A DNA stretch of 46,811 nucleotides from Streptomyces corynorhini (GCF_003346515.1 NZ_QQNA01000079.1:1-46811); one strand, 5' to 3'; shown: positions 7,787 through 18,788, numbered from the stretch's first letter. Notes: generated by a model not told the origin, from the letters alone. A program made the numbers and translations.

Positions 7787-8374
7787 GTGAGCACCGAGCC
7801 CCTGACCGCCGAGCGCATCCTCGAAGCCACGGAGGAGGTGCTGCGGCGCTACGGCCCCGCGAAGGCGACGGTCGTCGACGTGGCACGGGTGCTCGGTGTC
7901 AGCCACGGCAGTGTCTACCGGCACTTCCGTACGAAGGCCGCCCTGCGCGAGGCGGTGACCAAGCGGTGGCTGAGCCCCACGGAGGCGGCCCTCGCCCGGG
8001 TCATCAGCGACAGCGGGCGGGAGCCGGGCGCGGCGAAGCTGCGGGCGTGGCTGCTGACGCTGTTCGACGCCAAGCGGCTCAAGGCGGGGGACGATCCGGA
8101 GCTGTTCGCCACGTTCTGCGCGCTCTCCCAGGAGAGCAGCGACGTGGTCGACGCCCATCTGACGGAGCTGACCCGGCAGCTCACCCGGATCATCGAAGAG
8201 GGCGTACGGGAGGGCGAGTTCGCGGCGCCGGACCCGAGGGAGGCCGCCGGGGCGGTGTTCGCCGCGACGGCCCGCTTCCACGACCCGGCGTACGCACCGG
8301 AGTGGCGGAAGTCCACGATCGACGCGGAGTTCGACGCCGTGGCCGCTCTGCTGCTGCGCGGGTTGCGCGCCTGA
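7787..8374 (+). CDS. TetR-family transcriptional regulator
   Basis: A 195-residue one-component repressor. The N-terminal helix-turn-helix is complete at about residues 8-53 (ERILEATEEVLRRYGPAKAT, VARVLGVSHGSVYRHF, KAALREAV). The rest is an all-helical ligand-binding and dimerisation domain (DPELFATFCALSQESSDVVD, RIIEEGVREGEFAAPDPREA). The GTG start at 7787 gives exactly the family length. It follows the aldo/keto reductase in the same direction and probably controls it. The C-terminal domain resembles the group annotated TetR_C-like, but the ligand cannot be read from sequence. Confidence 0.9.
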   Translation: MSTEPLTAERILEATEEVLRRYGPAKATVVDVARVLGVSHGSVYRHFRTKAALREAVTKRWLSPTEAALARVISDSGREPGAAKLRAWLLTLFDAKRLKAGDDPELFATFCALSQESSDVVDAHLTELTRQLTRIIEEGVREGEFAAPDPREAAGAVFAATARFHDPAYAPEWRKSTIDAEFDAVAALLLRGLRA

Positions 8375-8434
8375 CCGGGCCCGGCCCGCAACCCGCAGCC
8401 CGTCGGCCCGTCGGCCCGTCGGCCCCTGGCCCGC

Positions 8435-8647
8435 TCAGGGCCGGTCGGTCGTGGGATCCACCGTCGCCTGGTGTGCGTCGGTGAGGTGTTCCTCGGCCTT
8501 GAGCCAGGGCAGGAACTGGGCGTTCTTGCGCCAGCCGCAGGTGTCGCAGACCAACGACCGCTGCACACCGGCCTTCTGGACGCGTACGACGTGTTCGCGT
8601 CCGTGCTGGTCCCATCGGGTGACCTTGCTGGTGGTCGTGGACGGCAT
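8435..8647 (-). CDS. Small zinc-finger-like protein of unknown function
   Basis: A 70-residue protein starting at ATG 8647 (MPSTTTSKVTRWDQHGREHV). A CDTCGW pair of cysteines at about residues 36-39 is followed by HLTDAH near residues 57-62, giving a C-x2-C plus H-x4-H arrangement that could bind one zinc ion. The longer open frame upstream is Pro/Arg-rich and reads through a terminator hairpin, so it is not coding. Similar short proteins are common in Streptomyces but I cannot name a function. It has no operon partner; the hairpin at 8725 isolates it from glyS. Confidence 0.65.
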   Translation of the reverse strand: MPSTTTSKVTRWDQHGREHVVRVQKAGVQRSLVCDTCGWRKNAQFLPWLKAEEHLTDAHQATVDPTTDRP

Positions 8648-8724
8648 GATCCGTGTTCCCCTCGTAGGCCGGGGCCCAGTGTGCCGCACGGGCAGCGTCA
8701 ACAGACCCGATCCGCCGAGGGAGT

Positions 8725-8748
8725 TGCGGGAGCCGCGAGGCTCCCGCA
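8725..8748. terminator. Hairpin upstream of the small zinc-finger gene
   Basis: TGCGGGAGCC (8725-8734), GCGA loop, GGCTCCCGCA (8739-8748): a perfect 10-bp stem downstream of glyS on the minus strand. It is probably a back-up terminator after the larger hairpin at 8785. Confidence 0.6.
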
Positions 8749-8784
8749 GGGCCCCGGCGCGGCCCCAGCGCGGCCCCGGCGCGC

Positions 8785-8830
8785 GGGAAGGCCCCCGGTT
8801 CCCCACCGTGAGGGAGCCGGGGGCCTTCCC
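8785..8830 (-). terminator. glyS terminator
   Basis: GGGAAGGCCCCCGG (8785-8798) pairs with CCGGGGGCCTTCCC (8817-8830). The stem continues inward through GGTTCCC and GGGAGCC with one G-U pair, for about 19 pairs in all. It lies 17 bp past the glyS stop. Confidence 0.8.
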
Positions 8831-8846
8831 GTCTGTCGCGTCCGGT

Positions 8847-10229
8847 TCAGCAGCCGATGAGCCGGCCGCCCAGGTAGCTCTGGATCTGGTCGAGCGAGAC
8901 GCGCTCCTGCTTCATCGTGTCGCGCTCACGCACGGTCACCGCGTTGTCGTCCAGGGTGTCGAAGTCGACCGTGACGCAGAACGGCGTGCCGATCTCGTCC
9001 TGGCGGCGGTAGCGGCGGCCGATGGCGCCCGCGTCGTCGAACTCGATGTTCCAGTTGCGCCGCAGGTCCGTCGCGAGGCCCTTCGCCTTCGGCGAGAGCT
9101 GCGGGTTGCGGGAGAGCGGCAGGACGGCCACCTTGACCGGCGCGAGGCGCGGGTCGAGGCGCATCACGACACGCTTCTCCATCACGCCCTTGGCGTTGGG
9201 GGCCTCGTCCTCGTTGTAGGCGTCGAGGAGGAAGGCGAGCATCGCGCGGCCGACACCGGCGGCGGGCTCGATGACGTACGGGGTCCAGCGCTCACCGGCC
9301 TCCTGGTCGAAGTACGACAGGTCGTGGCCGGACGCCTTGGAGTGGGCCGAGAGGTCGTAGTCCGTACGGTTGGCGACGCCCTCCAGCTCGCCCCACTCGC
9401 TGCCGCCGAACTGGAAGCGGTACTCGATGTCGGCGGTGCGCTTGGAGTAGTGCGAGAGCTTCTCGGCCGGGTGGTCGTACCAGCGCATGTTCTCCTCACG
9501 GAGACCCAGGTCGCGGTACCAGTTCCAGCGCTGCTCCATCCAGTATTCCTGCCACTGCTCGTCCTCGCCCGGCTTGACGAAGAACTCCATCTCCATCTGC
9601 TCGAACTCGCGCGTGCGGAAGATGAAGTTGCCCGGAGTGATCTCGTTCCGGAAGGACTTGCCCATCTGCGCGATGCCGAAGGGCGGCTTCTTCCGGGAAG
9701 TCTGCTGCACCTGGGCGAAGTTGGTGAAGATGCCCTGGGCCGTCTCGGGCCGCAGGTACGCGACGGACCCGGAGTCCTGCGTCGGACCGAGGTGGGTGGA
9801 GAGCAGCCCGGAGAACTGCTTGGGCTCGGTGAAGGTGCCCTTGTTGCCGCAGTTGGGGCAGTTGAGGTCGGTCAGGCCGTTCTCGGGGGCCTTGCCGTGC
9901 TTGGCCTCGTACGCCTCTTCCAGGTGGTCGGCGCGGAAACGCTTGTGACAGGAGGTGCACTCGGTGAGCGGGTCGGTGAAGGTCGCGACGTGGCCCGACG
10001 CTTCCCAGACCTCGGTGGCAAGGATCACCGACGAGTCGATACCGACAACGTCCTCGCGCGAGGTGACCATGTAACGCCACCACTGACGCTTGAGGTTCTC
10101 CTTCAGCTCGACTCCGAGCGGCCCGTAGTCCCAGGCGGCGCGCTGGCCACCGTAGATCTCACTGCACGGGTAGACGAAGCCACGGCGCTTGCTCAGGTTG
10201 ACGATGCTGTCGATCTTGTCGGCGGCCAC
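8847..10229 (-). CDS. glyS: Glycyl-tRNA synthetase, class II homodimer type
   Basis: Charges tRNA-Gly with glycine in the cytosol. The 460-residue length and the opening [24 protein letters not shown] match the alpha2 enzyme found in Actinobacteria. Class II signatures include [10 protein letters not shown] near the N-terminus, [15 protein letters not shown] and the motif-2 region [27 protein letters not shown] stretch. Two cysteine pairs (CTSCHKR and CPNCG, about residues 93-131) form the zinc-binding insert. The anticodon-binding domain occupies the last about 110 residues ([20 protein letters not shown]). The GTG start at 10229 has an AAGAGAG Shine-Dalgarno just upstream. It is divergent from znuA. 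Confidence 0.96.
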   Translation of the reverse strand: MAADKIDSIVNLSKRRGFVYPCSEIYGGQRAAWDYGPLGVELKENLKRQWWRYMVTSREDVVGIDSSVILATEVWEASGHVATFTDPLTECTSCHKRFRADHLEEAYEAKHGKAPENGLTDLNCPNCGNKGTFTEPKQFSGLLSTHLGPTQDSGSVAYLRPETAQGIFTNFAQVQQTSRKKPPFGIAQMGKSFRNEITPGNFIFRTREFEQMEMEFFVKPGEDEQWQEYWMEQRWNWYRDLGLREENMRWYDHPAEKLSHYSKRTADIEYRFQFGGSEWGELEGVANRTDYDLSAHSKASGHDLSYFDQEAGERWTPYVIEPAAGVGRAMLAFLLDAYNEDEAPNAKGVMEKRVVMRLDPRLAPVKVAVLPLSRNPQLSPKAKGLATDLRRNWNIEFDDAGAIGRRYRRQDEIGTPFCVTVDFDTLDDNAVTVRERDTMKQERVSLDQIQSYLGGRLIGC

Positions 10230-10359
10230 GGTGCTCTCTTCATTACGACGACGACGAACGGCGAATGACTCAGATTAGCGGCGGGCGCACCCCTTCGATC
10301 AAATCGGTGCTGGGTATCGGACATCCCGCCCACTTCCCAAGCCATTTCCGACCCGTTGT

Positions 10360-10396
10360 TGACAATCGTTTCCACTTTTGTTGAAAATGACTGTCA
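10360..10396 (+). promoter_or_regulatory. Two Zur boxes and promoter of znuA
   Basis: Two 15-bp sites resemble the Streptomyces Zur consensus (TGAAAATGATTTTCA as I recall it): TGACAATCGTTTCCA at 10360-10374 (11 of 15) and TGAAAATGACTGTCA at 10382-10396 (13 of 15). Their starts are 22 bp apart. The first overlaps a TTGACA -35-like box (10359-10364) and the second covers the -10 region and the A of the znuA start codon. Zinc-loaded Zur would block this promoter completely. Confidence 0.75.
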
Positions 10397-11400
10397 TGAA
10401 CGTACGACGCCTGATACCCACCGCCACCCTCGCCGGAGCTGTCACGCTCGGCCTGGTGGCCCTGTCCGCCTGCTCCTCCTCCGACGCCGCCACGAAGAGC
10501 GGGGGCAAGCTCGCGGTGACCGCGTCGTTCTACCCCATGCAGTTCCTGGCCCAGGAGATAGGCGGCGACCACGTCTCCGTCACCACCCTCACCAAGCCGG
10601 GTGTCGAGCCGCACGACCTGGAGCTGAAGCCCCGGCAGGCCGCCCAGCTCGGCGAGGCCGACGTGATCGTCTACCTCAAGGGCATACAGCCCGCCGTGGA
10701 CAAGGCCATCGCCCAGTCCGGCGTGCGCAACACCGTCGACGCGACCACCCTGACCACGATGGAGCAGCACGGCACCGAGGCCGGTCACGACCACGGCCAC
10801 GGCGAGGACGGCGAGCACGCCGACGACCACGCCGACGAGGAGACCCACGCGGCCGAGGACGAGGAAGCCTCCGCCGACGGCAACGACCCGCACATCTGGC
10901 TCGACCCGGTGAAGTTCGCCGAGGTCGCCAAGGGCGTCGGCGCCGCGCTGGAGAAGGCCGACCCGGACCACGCCGCCGACTACCAGAAGAACACCACGGC
11001 CCTGGTCGGCAAGCTCGACGGCCTGAACACCGCCTTCAAGGATGGTCTCGCCGACACCTCCACCAGGACCTTCATCACCACCCACGCCGCCTTCGGCTAC
11101 CTCGCCGAGCGCTACGGCCTGGAGCAGGAGGCCATCGCCGGCATCGACCCCGAGGCCGAGCCGAGCCCCGCCCGGGTCAAGGAACTGGAGACCATCGCGA
11201 AGCGCGACAAGGTGAGCACCGTATTCTTCGAGACGCTCGCCAGCGACAGGACCGCCAAGACCCTCGCCGGCGACTCGGGGCTGAAGACCGACGTCCTGGA
11301 CCCGCTGGAGGGCATCACGGACGCCTCGAAGGGCGCCGACTACATCGAGGTCATGCGGTCGAACCTCGAAGCACTGCGGAAGGCGCTCGGCGCGAAGTGA
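10396..11400 (+). CDS. znuA: Zinc ABC transporter substrate-binding lipoprotein
   Basis: Captures Zn2+ outside the membrane and hands it to the permease. From ATG 10396 the protein has 334 residues. It starts with a lipoprotein signal peptide, Arg-rich start, hydrophobic core and lipobox LSAC with Cys26. The cluster A-I metal-binding fold follows: KLAVTASFYPMQFLAQEI, a first ligand region GVEPHDLELKP, a His/Asp-rich loop at about residues 125-151 (GHDHGHGEDGEH and onward), NDPHIWLDP, THAAFGYLAERYGL and FFETLASD. In-frame TTG 10378 and ATG 10387 are possible starts, but they lie inside the promoter; 10396 fits a leaderless mRNA. It heads znuA-znuC-znuB, with zur next. Confidence 0.93.
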   Translation: MNVRRLIPTATLAGAVTLGLVALSACSSSDAATKSGGKLAVTASFYPMQFLAQEIGGDHVSVTTLTKPGVEPHDLELKPRQAAQLGEADVIVYLKGIQPAVDKAIAQSGVRNTVDATTLTTMEQHGTEAGHDHGHGEDGEHADDHADEETHAAEDEEASADGNDPHIWLDPVKFAEVAKGVGAALEKADPDHAADYQKNTTALVGKLDGLNTAFKDGLADTSTRTFITTHAAFGYLAERYGLEQEAIAGIDPEAEPSPARVKELETIAKRDKVSTVFFETLASDRTAKTLAGDSGLKTDVLDPLEGITDASKGADYIEVMRSNLEALRKALGAK

Positions 11401-11429
11401 AACGGACAGCGGCATCGGAGGCGCCCGGC

Positions 11430-12299
11430 ATGGTGACGGTGAAGAGCGAACACGCCCAGGAGGCGGCGGAGCGCGGCCACGCCCCTCGGCCGGTACGGGC
11501 CAGGGAGCCCCGGCCGCTGCCCGCGCCGGTGATCGCGCTGCGCGGCGCCACCGCCACGCTCGGCGGGCGGCCCGTGCTGCGCGGCATCGACCTCACCGTG
11601 CACCCCGGTGAGGTCGTCGCGCTGCTCGGCGCCAACGGCTCGGGCAAGTCCACGGCCGTGCGCTCGGTGATCGGGCAGGTGGCCCTGGCGAGCGGCGAGA
11701 TCTCGCTGTTCGGCGCGGAGCTGCGGCGCTTTCGCGACTGGTCCCGCGTCGGCTACGTACCGCAGCGCACCACGGCGGCCAGCGGGGTACCCGCGACCGT
11801 CCGCGAGGTCGTCTCCTCGGGGCGGCTCTCCCGTACCCGGCTGGGATGGCCCTCCAAGGCCGACCGGGCGGCCGTCCAGCGGGCCATCGAGCTGGTGGGG
11901 CTGGCCGACCGCGCCAAGGACTCCGTGGGCGCCCTGTCGGGCGGCCAGCACCAGCGCGTGCTGATAGCCCGCGCGCTCGCCGCAGAACCCGAACTGCTGA
12001 TCATGGACGAGCCGATGGCGGGCGTCGACCTGGCCAGCCAGGAGATCCTCGCGGCGACCCTGCGCGAGCAGGTGGCGGCCGGGACGACCGTCCTGCTGGT
12101 CCTGCACGAGCTGGGCCCGCTGGAGCCGCTCATCGACCGGGCGGTGGTGCTGCGCGACGGCTGTGTGACCCACGACGGTCCGCCGCCCAGGGCCGTCGGC
12201 CAGCACGCCCTGCCCGGCCACGCCCCCGAGCCTCTGACCGATTCGAGCTGTCACCCCCACGCGGCCGGCGAGCCGCTCCGCACCGGACTGCTGAGCTGA
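11430..12299 (+). CDS. znuC: Zinc ABC transporter ATP-binding protein
   Basis: The cytoplasmic ATPase subunit of the zinc importer, 289 residues. Walker A is GANGSGKST at residues 67-75, the ABC signature LSGGQHQRV is near 169-177, Walker B LLIMDEP follows near 189-195 and the switch His is in LVLHELGP. ATG 11430 is preferred because GGAGG stands 8 nt upstream; a GTG at 11397 overlapping the znuA stop is an alternative. The first about 35 residues are a charged Pro/Arg extension, and the C-terminus has a His-containing tail (SSCHPHAAGEP) that might bind zinc. It lies between znuA and znuB and is very likely cotranscribed. Confidence 0.93.
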   Translation: MVTVKSEHAQEAAERGHAPRPVRAREPRPLPAPVIALRGATATLGGRPVLRGIDLTVHPGEVVALLGANGSGKSTAVRSVIGQVALASGEISLFGAELRRFRDWSRVGYVPQRTTAASGVPATVREVVSSGRLSRTRLGWPSKADRAAVQRAIELVGLADRAKDSVGALSGGQHQRVLIARALAAEPELLIMDEPMAGVDLASQEILAATLREQVAAGTTVLLVLHELGPLEPLIDRAVVLRDGCVTHDGPPPRAVGQHALPGHAPEPLTDSSCHPHAAGEPLRTGLLS

Positions 12300-12302
12300 C
12301 CC

Positions 12303-13196
12303 ATGGAAATACTGCAGACCCCGTTCATGCAGCGGGCACTGATAGCGGCCGTACTGGTCGGCATCACCGCCCCCGCCGTCGGCATCTACCTCGTCCAGCG
12401 CCGCCAGGCGCTGATGGGCGACGGCATCGGCCATGTCGCGATGACCGGGGTCGGGCTGGGCTTCCTGCTCTCCTGGAGCCCCGTGTGGGTGGCCACGCTG
12501 GTCTCGGTGGCGGGCGCCGTCACGATGGAGCTGATCAGGGCGTACGGCCGCACCCGCGGCGACATCGCGCTCGCGATGCTCTTCTACGGCGGCATGGCGG
12601 GCGGCGTACTGCTGATCAACCTCGCGCCGAACGGCTCCAACGCCAACCTCAGCACCTACCTCTTCGGCTCCCTGTCGACGGTCTCGCCCGCCGACGTGAC
12701 CGCGATCTCGCTGCTCGCCGCCTTCGTGGTGCTGGTGACGGTGGGGCTGCGCAGGCAGCTCTTCGCGGTCAGCCAGGACGAGGAGTTCGCCCGGGTCACC
12801 GGGCTGCCGGTGCGCACCCTCAACCTGCTGATCGCCGTGACGGCCGCGGTGACCGTGACCGTCGCCATGCGAGTGGTGGGGCTGCTGCTGGTCAGCGCGC
12901 TGATGGTGGTGCCGGTGGCGGCCGCGCAGCAGGTCACCCGGTCCTTCGTGGTGACCTTCGTCCTCGCCGTCGTGATCGGTACGGCCGTGACGCTGGCCGG
13001 CACCGTCACCTCGTACTACCAGGACGTGCCCCCCGGCGCGACGATCGTGCTCATCGCCATCGGCGTCTTCGTGCTGCTGACGGCGGTCGCCTCGCCACTG
13101 GCCGCGCGACGCGCCCGCGCGCTGCGCGCCGCCGACGACGCGCCGGACGTGGACGTACCGTCCGCGCGGCGCCCCACGGACGAGGTAACGGTCTGA
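12303..13196 (+). CDS. znuB: Zinc ABC transporter permease
   Basis: The membrane channel subunit of the zinc importer, 297 residues with about 8-9 predicted helices (ABC-3 family). It opens MEILQTPFMQRALIAAVLVG, then GIYLVQRRQALMGDGIGHVA, the family's coupling region. LLINLAPNGSNANLSTYLFG and AMRVVGLLLVSALMVVPVAA are typical conserved stretches. The acidic C-terminal tail is cytoplasmic. The start is 3 bp after the znuC stop, with no strong ribosome-binding site of its own, so translation is probably coupled. It ends 77 bp before zur. Confidence 0.93.
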   Translation: MEILQTPFMQRALIAAVLVGITAPAVGIYLVQRRQALMGDGIGHVAMTGVGLGFLLSWSPVWVATLVSVAGAVTMELIRAYGRTRGDIALAMLFYGGMAGGVLLINLAPNGSNANLSTYLFGSLSTVSPADVTAISLLAAFVVLVTVGLRRQLFAVSQDEEFARVTGLPVRTLNLLIAVTAAVTVTVAMRVVGLLLVSALMVVPVAAAQQVTRSFVVTFVLAVVIGTAVTLAGTVTSYYQDVPPGATIVLIAIGVFVLLTAVASPLAARRARALRAADDAPDVDVPSARRPTDEVTV

Positions 13197-13273
13197 GCGC
13201 GAGCTGGCACAATGGCCCGACGTAAGCGGGTAACGCCCGACGGATGACGACGGGCAGAGGCAAGGAGGCACCT

Positions 13274-13735
13274 GTGACGACTGCGCCCAGCAGTGGATCG
13301 AGCACGGCCCCCGTCCGCGGCCGATCGACCCGTCAGCGTGCCGCGGTGGCGGCGGCGCTCGACGAGGTGGACGAGTTCCGCAGTGCGCAGGAGCTTCACG
13401 ACATGCTCAAGCACCGCGGCGACTCGGTCGGTCTGACCACGGTCTACCGCACCCTCCAGTCCCTCGCCGACGCGGGCGAGGTCGACGTACTGCGCACGAA
13501 CGACGGCGAGTCGGTCTACCGGCGCTGCTCGACCGGCGACCACCATCACCATCTGGTCTGCCGGGTCTGCGGCAAGGCCGTCGAGGTCGAAGGCCCCGCG
13601 GTGGAACAGTGGGCCGAGACGATCGCCGCGCAGCACGGCTATGTGGCGGTGGCCCACACGGTGGAGATCTTCGGCACGTGTGCGGAGTGCGCGGAGTGCG
13701 CCGAGAACGCGAAGAAATCCGCGCGGAAGAACTGA
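13274..13735 (+). CDS. zur: Zinc uptake regulator Zur (Fur family)
   Basis: A zinc-sensing repressor of zinc uptake genes, 153 residues. GTG 13274 follows AAGGAGG by 5 nt; the earlier ATG at 13244 has no such site. After a Ser/Thr/Gly-rich start come the winged helix (STRQRAAVAAALDEVDEFRS, GLTTVYRTLQSLADAGEVDV) and the metal-binding dimer domain. That domain contains HHHHLVCRVCGKAVEVEGP and a C-terminal CAECAEC pair, giving the structural Cys4 zinc site and the sensory His ligands. Its position right after znuB, with Zur boxes at znuA, supports the identity. A clean terminator follows at 13740. Confidence 0.93.
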   Translation: MTTAPSSGSSTAPVRGRSTRQRAAVAAALDEVDEFRSAQELHDMLKHRGDSVGLTTVYRTLQSLADAGEVDVLRTNDGESVYRRCSTGDHHHHLVCRVCGKAVEVEGPAVEQWAETIAAQHGYVAVAHTVEIFGTCAECAECAENAKKSARKN

Positions 13736-13739
13736 CCCT

Positions 13740-13766
13740 CCGGGCGGTGGCTGTGCCACCGCCCGG
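13740..13766 (+). terminator. Terminator of the zinc cluster
   Basis: CCGGGCGGTGGC (13740-13751), TGT loop, GCCACCGCCCGG (13755-13766): a perfect 12-bp stem starting right after the zur stop. Confidence 0.8.
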
Positions 13767-13943
13767 CAGAGCGGTCCCCAGGCGGTGCGAACGCCGGGGG
13801 CCCCTTTTCGCTGTCCGTGCGGCCGTCGGCGGCCCCCCTTGCCCCTCCCCCGGCCCTCCGGCCCGGCTCCAGGGCCAGGCTGTGCCACCACCGTTCGCGG
13901 GTCGGCGGGCCGAGGCCCACCGACCGCGGACGGCGCCGGTCGG

Positions 13944-14804
13944 TCAGCTCTGCCGCTGCTCGACGGGCGCCTCGTCCTGCTCCTGGATGTCCACCAGGGA
14001 ATCCTGGTTGGGCAGCGCACCGCCGAACCGCCGGTCCCGGGAGGCGAACTCCAGGCACGCCCGCCACAGATCGCGCCGGTCGAAGTCGGGCCACAGCACG
14101 TCCTGGAAGACCATCTCCGCGTAACTGCTCTGCCAGATCAGGTAGTTGGATGTCCGCTGCTCACCGCTGGGCCGCAGGAAGACATCCACGTCCGGCATGT
14201 CCGGGTAGTACAGGTACTTGGCGAACGTCTTCTCGTTGACCTTCGCCGGGTCGAGCTTCCCGGCCGCGACATCGGCCGCGAGCGCCCGCGCCGCGTCCGC
14301 GATCTCGGCGCGGCCACCGTAGTTGACGCAGAAGTAGAGCGTCATGGCGTCGTTGTCCTTGGTCTGCTCCTGCGCGACCTGAAGTTCCTGGACGACCGAC
14401 TTCCACATCTTGGGCATCCGGCCGACCCAGCGGATCCGGATCCCCAGCTCGTCCATCTCGTCGCGGCGGCGGCGGATGACATCGCGGTTGAAGTTCATGA
14501 GGAAGCGCACCTCGTCGGGCGTCCGCTTCCAGTTCTCGGTGGAGAACGCGTACAGGGACAGGTTCTTGACGCCCATCTCCAGGCAGCCCTTGAGCACGTC
14601 GAGGACGACGCCCTCACCCACCTTGTGCCCTTCGGTGCGCGGCAGCCCGCGCTCCTTGGCCCAGCGCCCGTTGCCGTCCATGACGACGGCCACGTGCTTG
14701 GGCACCAGCTCGCTCTGGATCTTCGGCGGAACAGCGCCGGAGGGATGCGGTTCCGGCGTCTTGTACTCGCGGCGGGAGCGCCCGAGGATTCCGCGTCGTG
14801 CCAT
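13944..14804 (-). CDS. uppS: Isoprenyl transferase (undecaprenyl diphosphate synthase type)
   Basis: Builds long-chain cis-polyprenyl diphosphates from isopentenyl diphosphate, which carry cell-wall precursors. The protein has 286 residues from ATG 14804, which has AGGAGA upstream. The catalytic motif [13 protein letters not shown] places the key Asp at residue 43. [39 protein letters not shown] and [13 protein letters not shown] are all family signatures. It lies 32 bp downstream of recO and is probably cotranscribed with it. Actinobacteria often have two such enzymes, so the exact chain length is uncertain. Confidence 0.94.
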   Translation of the reverse strand: MARRGILGRSRREYKTPEPHPSGAVPPKIQSELVPKHVAVVMDGNGRWAKERGLPRTEGHKVGEGVVLDVLKGCLEMGVKNLSLYAFSTENWKRTPDEVRFLMNFNRDVIRRRRDEMDELGIRIRWVGRMPKMWKSVVQELQVAQEQTKDNDAMTLYFCVNYGGRAEIADAARALAADVAAGKLDPAKVNEKTFAKYLYYPDMPDVDVFLRPSGEQRTSNYLIWQSSYAEMVFQDVLWPDFDRRDLWRACLEFASRDRRFGGALPNQDSLVDIQEQDEAPVEQRQS

Positions 14805-14836
14805 GCGCTTCTCGTCTCCTAGATCTTCTCTACGTA

Positions 14837-15586
14837 CTAGTTCTTCTCTACGTATCTGAGTGAGCGCAGGCCGCGCTCCAGATGCCAGTGCAGATAGGCG
14901 GACACCAGCCCGCTGCCCTCCCTGACATGCCGCGCCTCGCACGCGTCGGCCGTCTGCCAGTCCCCCGTCAACAGCGCGCTGAGCAGTCCGACGGCCTCAG
15001 CAGAGGGTACGACGCTGCCGGGCACCCGGCAGTCCCCGCACACGACCCCGCCCGCCCCCACCGAGAAGAACCGGTTGGGGCCCTGGAGCCCACACTTCGC
15101 GCAGTCGTCGAAGCTGGGCGCGTACCCGTTGACGGCCAGCGAGCGCAGCAGGAAGGCGTCCAGGATCAGATGCGGCGCGTGCTCGCCGCGCGCCAGGGTG
15201 CGCAGTCCGCCGACGAGCAGCAGATACTGCTGCACGGCCGGCTCGCCCTCGTGGTCGGTGAACCGTTCCGCCGTCTCCAGCATGGCGGTGCCCGCCGTGT
15301 AGCGGGCGTAGTCGGCCACGATGCCGCCACCGTACGGAGCGATGGTCTCGCCCTGGGTGCACAGCGGCAGCCCCCGCCCGATCAGCTCGCTGCCCCGCGC
15401 GAAGAACTGCACGTCGACATGGGAGAACGGCTCCAGCCTGGCCCCGAACTTGGACTTCGTCCGCCGTACCCCCCGCGCGACGGCGCGCACCCGGCCATGG
15501 CCGCGGGTCAGAAGCGTGATGATGCGGTCGGCCTCACCGAGCTTCTGCGTGCGCAGCACGACACCGTCGTCCCGGAACAGACTCAT
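14837..15586 (-). CDS. recO: DNA repair protein RecO
   Basis: Helps RecR load RecA on SSB-coated DNA in the RecF pathway. The 249-residue product starts [20 protein letters not shown] with an N-terminal OB fold, followed by a helical domain. CAKCG and CGDC near residues 165-190 form the four-cysteine zinc site. ATG 15586 (MSLF) is chosen over an in-frame ATG three codons earlier because family proteins usually begin there; the open frame up to 16270 is an artefact of GC-rich DNA. The gene is followed closely by uppS. About 190 bp of featureless GC-rich sequence separate it from the TerB-like gene. Confidence 0.94.
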   Translation of the reverse strand: MSLFRDDGVVLRTQKLGEADRIITLLTRGHGRVRAVARGVRRTKSKFGARLEPFSHVDVQFFARGSELIGRGLPLCTQGETIAPYGGGIVADYARYTAGTAMLETAERFTDHEGEPAVQQYLLLVGGLRTLARGEHAPHLILDAFLLRSLAVNGYAPSFDDCAKCGLQGPNRFFSVGAGGVVCGDCRVPGSVVPSAEAVGLLSALLTGDWQTADACEARHVREGSGLVSAYLHWHLERGLRSLRYVEKN

Positions 15587-15777
15587 GGGCCTCATTCTCC
15601 CGCACGCGTACGACGCGACGGCCCCCGGTGCGTCCGGCGGGACGGCCCCCGGCCGACGGGTGAGGGAACGGCCGCTCAAGGTGACGTGCGTGACCGGGGA
15701 ACGTACCGGCGTACGCGCCGGGGCCGGACCCTCACCGCGCACCCCAGCTCCCGGCCCCGCCACGCACCCGCCGCAGC

Positions 15778-16470
15778 TCAGGACAGCGTGCCCGCCGCCG
15801 CCAGCAGCCTCTCCGTGTCGACCGCCCGCAGTTGGAGCGCGCCGCCGACCGTGGACAGGACCTCGCGCTCCGGCGGGCTGTAGGCGCCGTCGGCCAGGGC
15901 GATGCGCGCGCCCTGCAGGAGGATGGCCTCCCGGCCGGCCGGGGCCAGGTGGGGGGCGAGGGGCTCCAGCGCTTCGTGCAGCTCGATCGCGAGCGCGGCG
16001 CCGCACGGGCCCGGCTCGACGATGAACCGGCCGGTGTCCGCCGCGAGCGCCTCGACCAGGTCCGTCAGCCGGTCCTCCGTGCAGTCCTCGAAGCCGGCGG
16101 CGCGCACGGTCAGGACGGCGGTCTCCCGGACCGTACGGGACGAGGTGCCGCCCGCCGCGAGGACCGCGAGGGCGACCGTGTGGACGGCGTCGCGCAGCAT
16201 CGCGGAGAAGCGGATCGTGGTGGGGTGGTCCAGGATGTCCGTGCCGAAGTGGGCGTGACAGGCCGCGCATTCGATCACGGGGCCCGCGACGCCGCGCGGG
16301 AACAGCGGGATGCCGAGCACGGTGAAGCGGCGACGGCCCGTACGGCGGCGGTAATTGCGGTCGCCGCCGCAGTCGGGGCAGAAGAACTCACCGTCGCCGA
16401 CGGTGTTCCACGACGTACGGATGCCGCAGACGCGCATTTTCCGGCCGCTTGATCGTTGAGTTGGCAGCAC
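15778..16470 (-). CDS. TerB-like domain protein with N-terminal zinc ribbon
   Basis: A 230-residue soluble protein. The first third looks like a zinc ribbon with CPDCGGDRNYRRR and a second pair in IECAACH (about residues 36-78). The C-terminal part (about 95-225) is a helical TerB/DjlA-like domain, with IALADGAYSPPEREVL as its typical acidic metal-binding turn. GTG 16470 is preceded by GGAGG 8 nt upstream. Members carry the tellurite-resistance name, but the real role is unknown; a metal or stress-sensing function is only a guess. It stands upstream of recO and could be cotranscribed, although 190 bp lie between. Confidence 0.75.
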   Translation of the reverse strand: MLPTQRSSGRKMRVCGIRTSWNTVGDGEFFCPDCGGDRNYRRRTGRRRFTVLGIPLFPRGVAGPVIECAACHAHFGTDILDHPTTIRFSAMLRDAVHTVALAVLAAGGTSSRTVRETAVLTVRAAGFEDCTEDRLTDLVEALAADTGRFIVEPGPCGAALAIELHEALEPLAPHLAPAGREAILLQGARIALADGAYSPPEREVLSTVGGALQLRAVDTERLLAAAGTLS

Positions 16471-16485
16471 GTCGCGCACCTCCGT

Positions 16486-16513
16486 AACGCTTCGGCAACG
16501 CTTCGTTGCGTTG
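16486..16513. repeat. Short repeats upstream of the TerB-like gene
   Basis: AACGCTTCG occurs twice (16486-16494, 16497-16505), and CAACGC/GCGTTG (16496-16501, 16508-16513) form a dyad. It lies just upstream of GTG 16470 and could be an operator; no binding protein is suggested. Confidence 0.3.
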
Positions 16514-16635
16514 CACTCCACTTCGCCTCTGCGCCCTTTCGGGGAATCCGGATGCAGAGCCGCCGCGTTGACGTGATGTTAGCCACATCTTCGGCGCGCC
16601 GTCAGCACCGCGACGTGAGATCGCCACGACATGGC

Positions 16636-16670
16636 CGAACCCCGCCCACCACAGTGGCGGACGGGGTTCG
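16636..16670 (-). terminator. leuA terminator
   Basis: CGAACCCCG (16636-16644) pairs with CGGGGTTCG (16662-16670), with additional partial pairing inside the loop. It lies 25 bp past the leuA stop. Confidence 0.7.
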
Positions 16671-16694
16671 CGCGGTCGGAGGTAAAGACTCAGG

Positions 16695-18540
<1,846 letters not shown>

Positions 18541-18545
18541 TACGA

Positions 18546-18593
18546 CTACAGGCCCTCGCCGCGGCAGCTAAGGAGAAGCAGCCCGAAACGCAT
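18546..18593 (-). CDS. leuL: leuA leader peptide
   Basis: A 15-codon frame, MRFGLLLLSCRGEGL, with four consecutive leucine codons (CTG CTT CTC CTT), ends 90 bp before the leuA start. Leucine-rich leader peptides ahead of leuA are described in Streptomyces. Ribosome stalling at these codons when charged tRNA-Leu is scarce would change leader RNA folding and raise leuA expression. None of the codons is TTA, so bldA is not needed. Confidence 0.75.
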   Translation of the reverse strand: MRFGLLLLSCRGEGL

Positions 18594-18788
18594 GATGTTC
18601 AGTAGCGTAACCGAGGCGTCCGGTCCGCGCGGCTCCGTATCAGCATGCGGGACCGGCCCGGCGGGGGCCGGAGGGCCCCTCTATACAGAGAGTCAGGATT
18701 TAACCGCCGCGGGGTGACGGATCACTCTATTTCAGCAACCTCGGTCGCAATCGGTGACAGGATTCCCACGGAGTGCCACATTGGCTTC

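Noticed and set aside
11340..13271. A 643-codon minus-strand frame opposite znuC and znuB
   Set aside because: His/Arg/Gln-rich shadow of the zinc transporter genes.
15587..15777. Gap between recO and the TerB-like gene checked for a small gene
   Set aside because: Only a repeated GACGGCCCCCGG motif; no frame with a ribosome-binding site.
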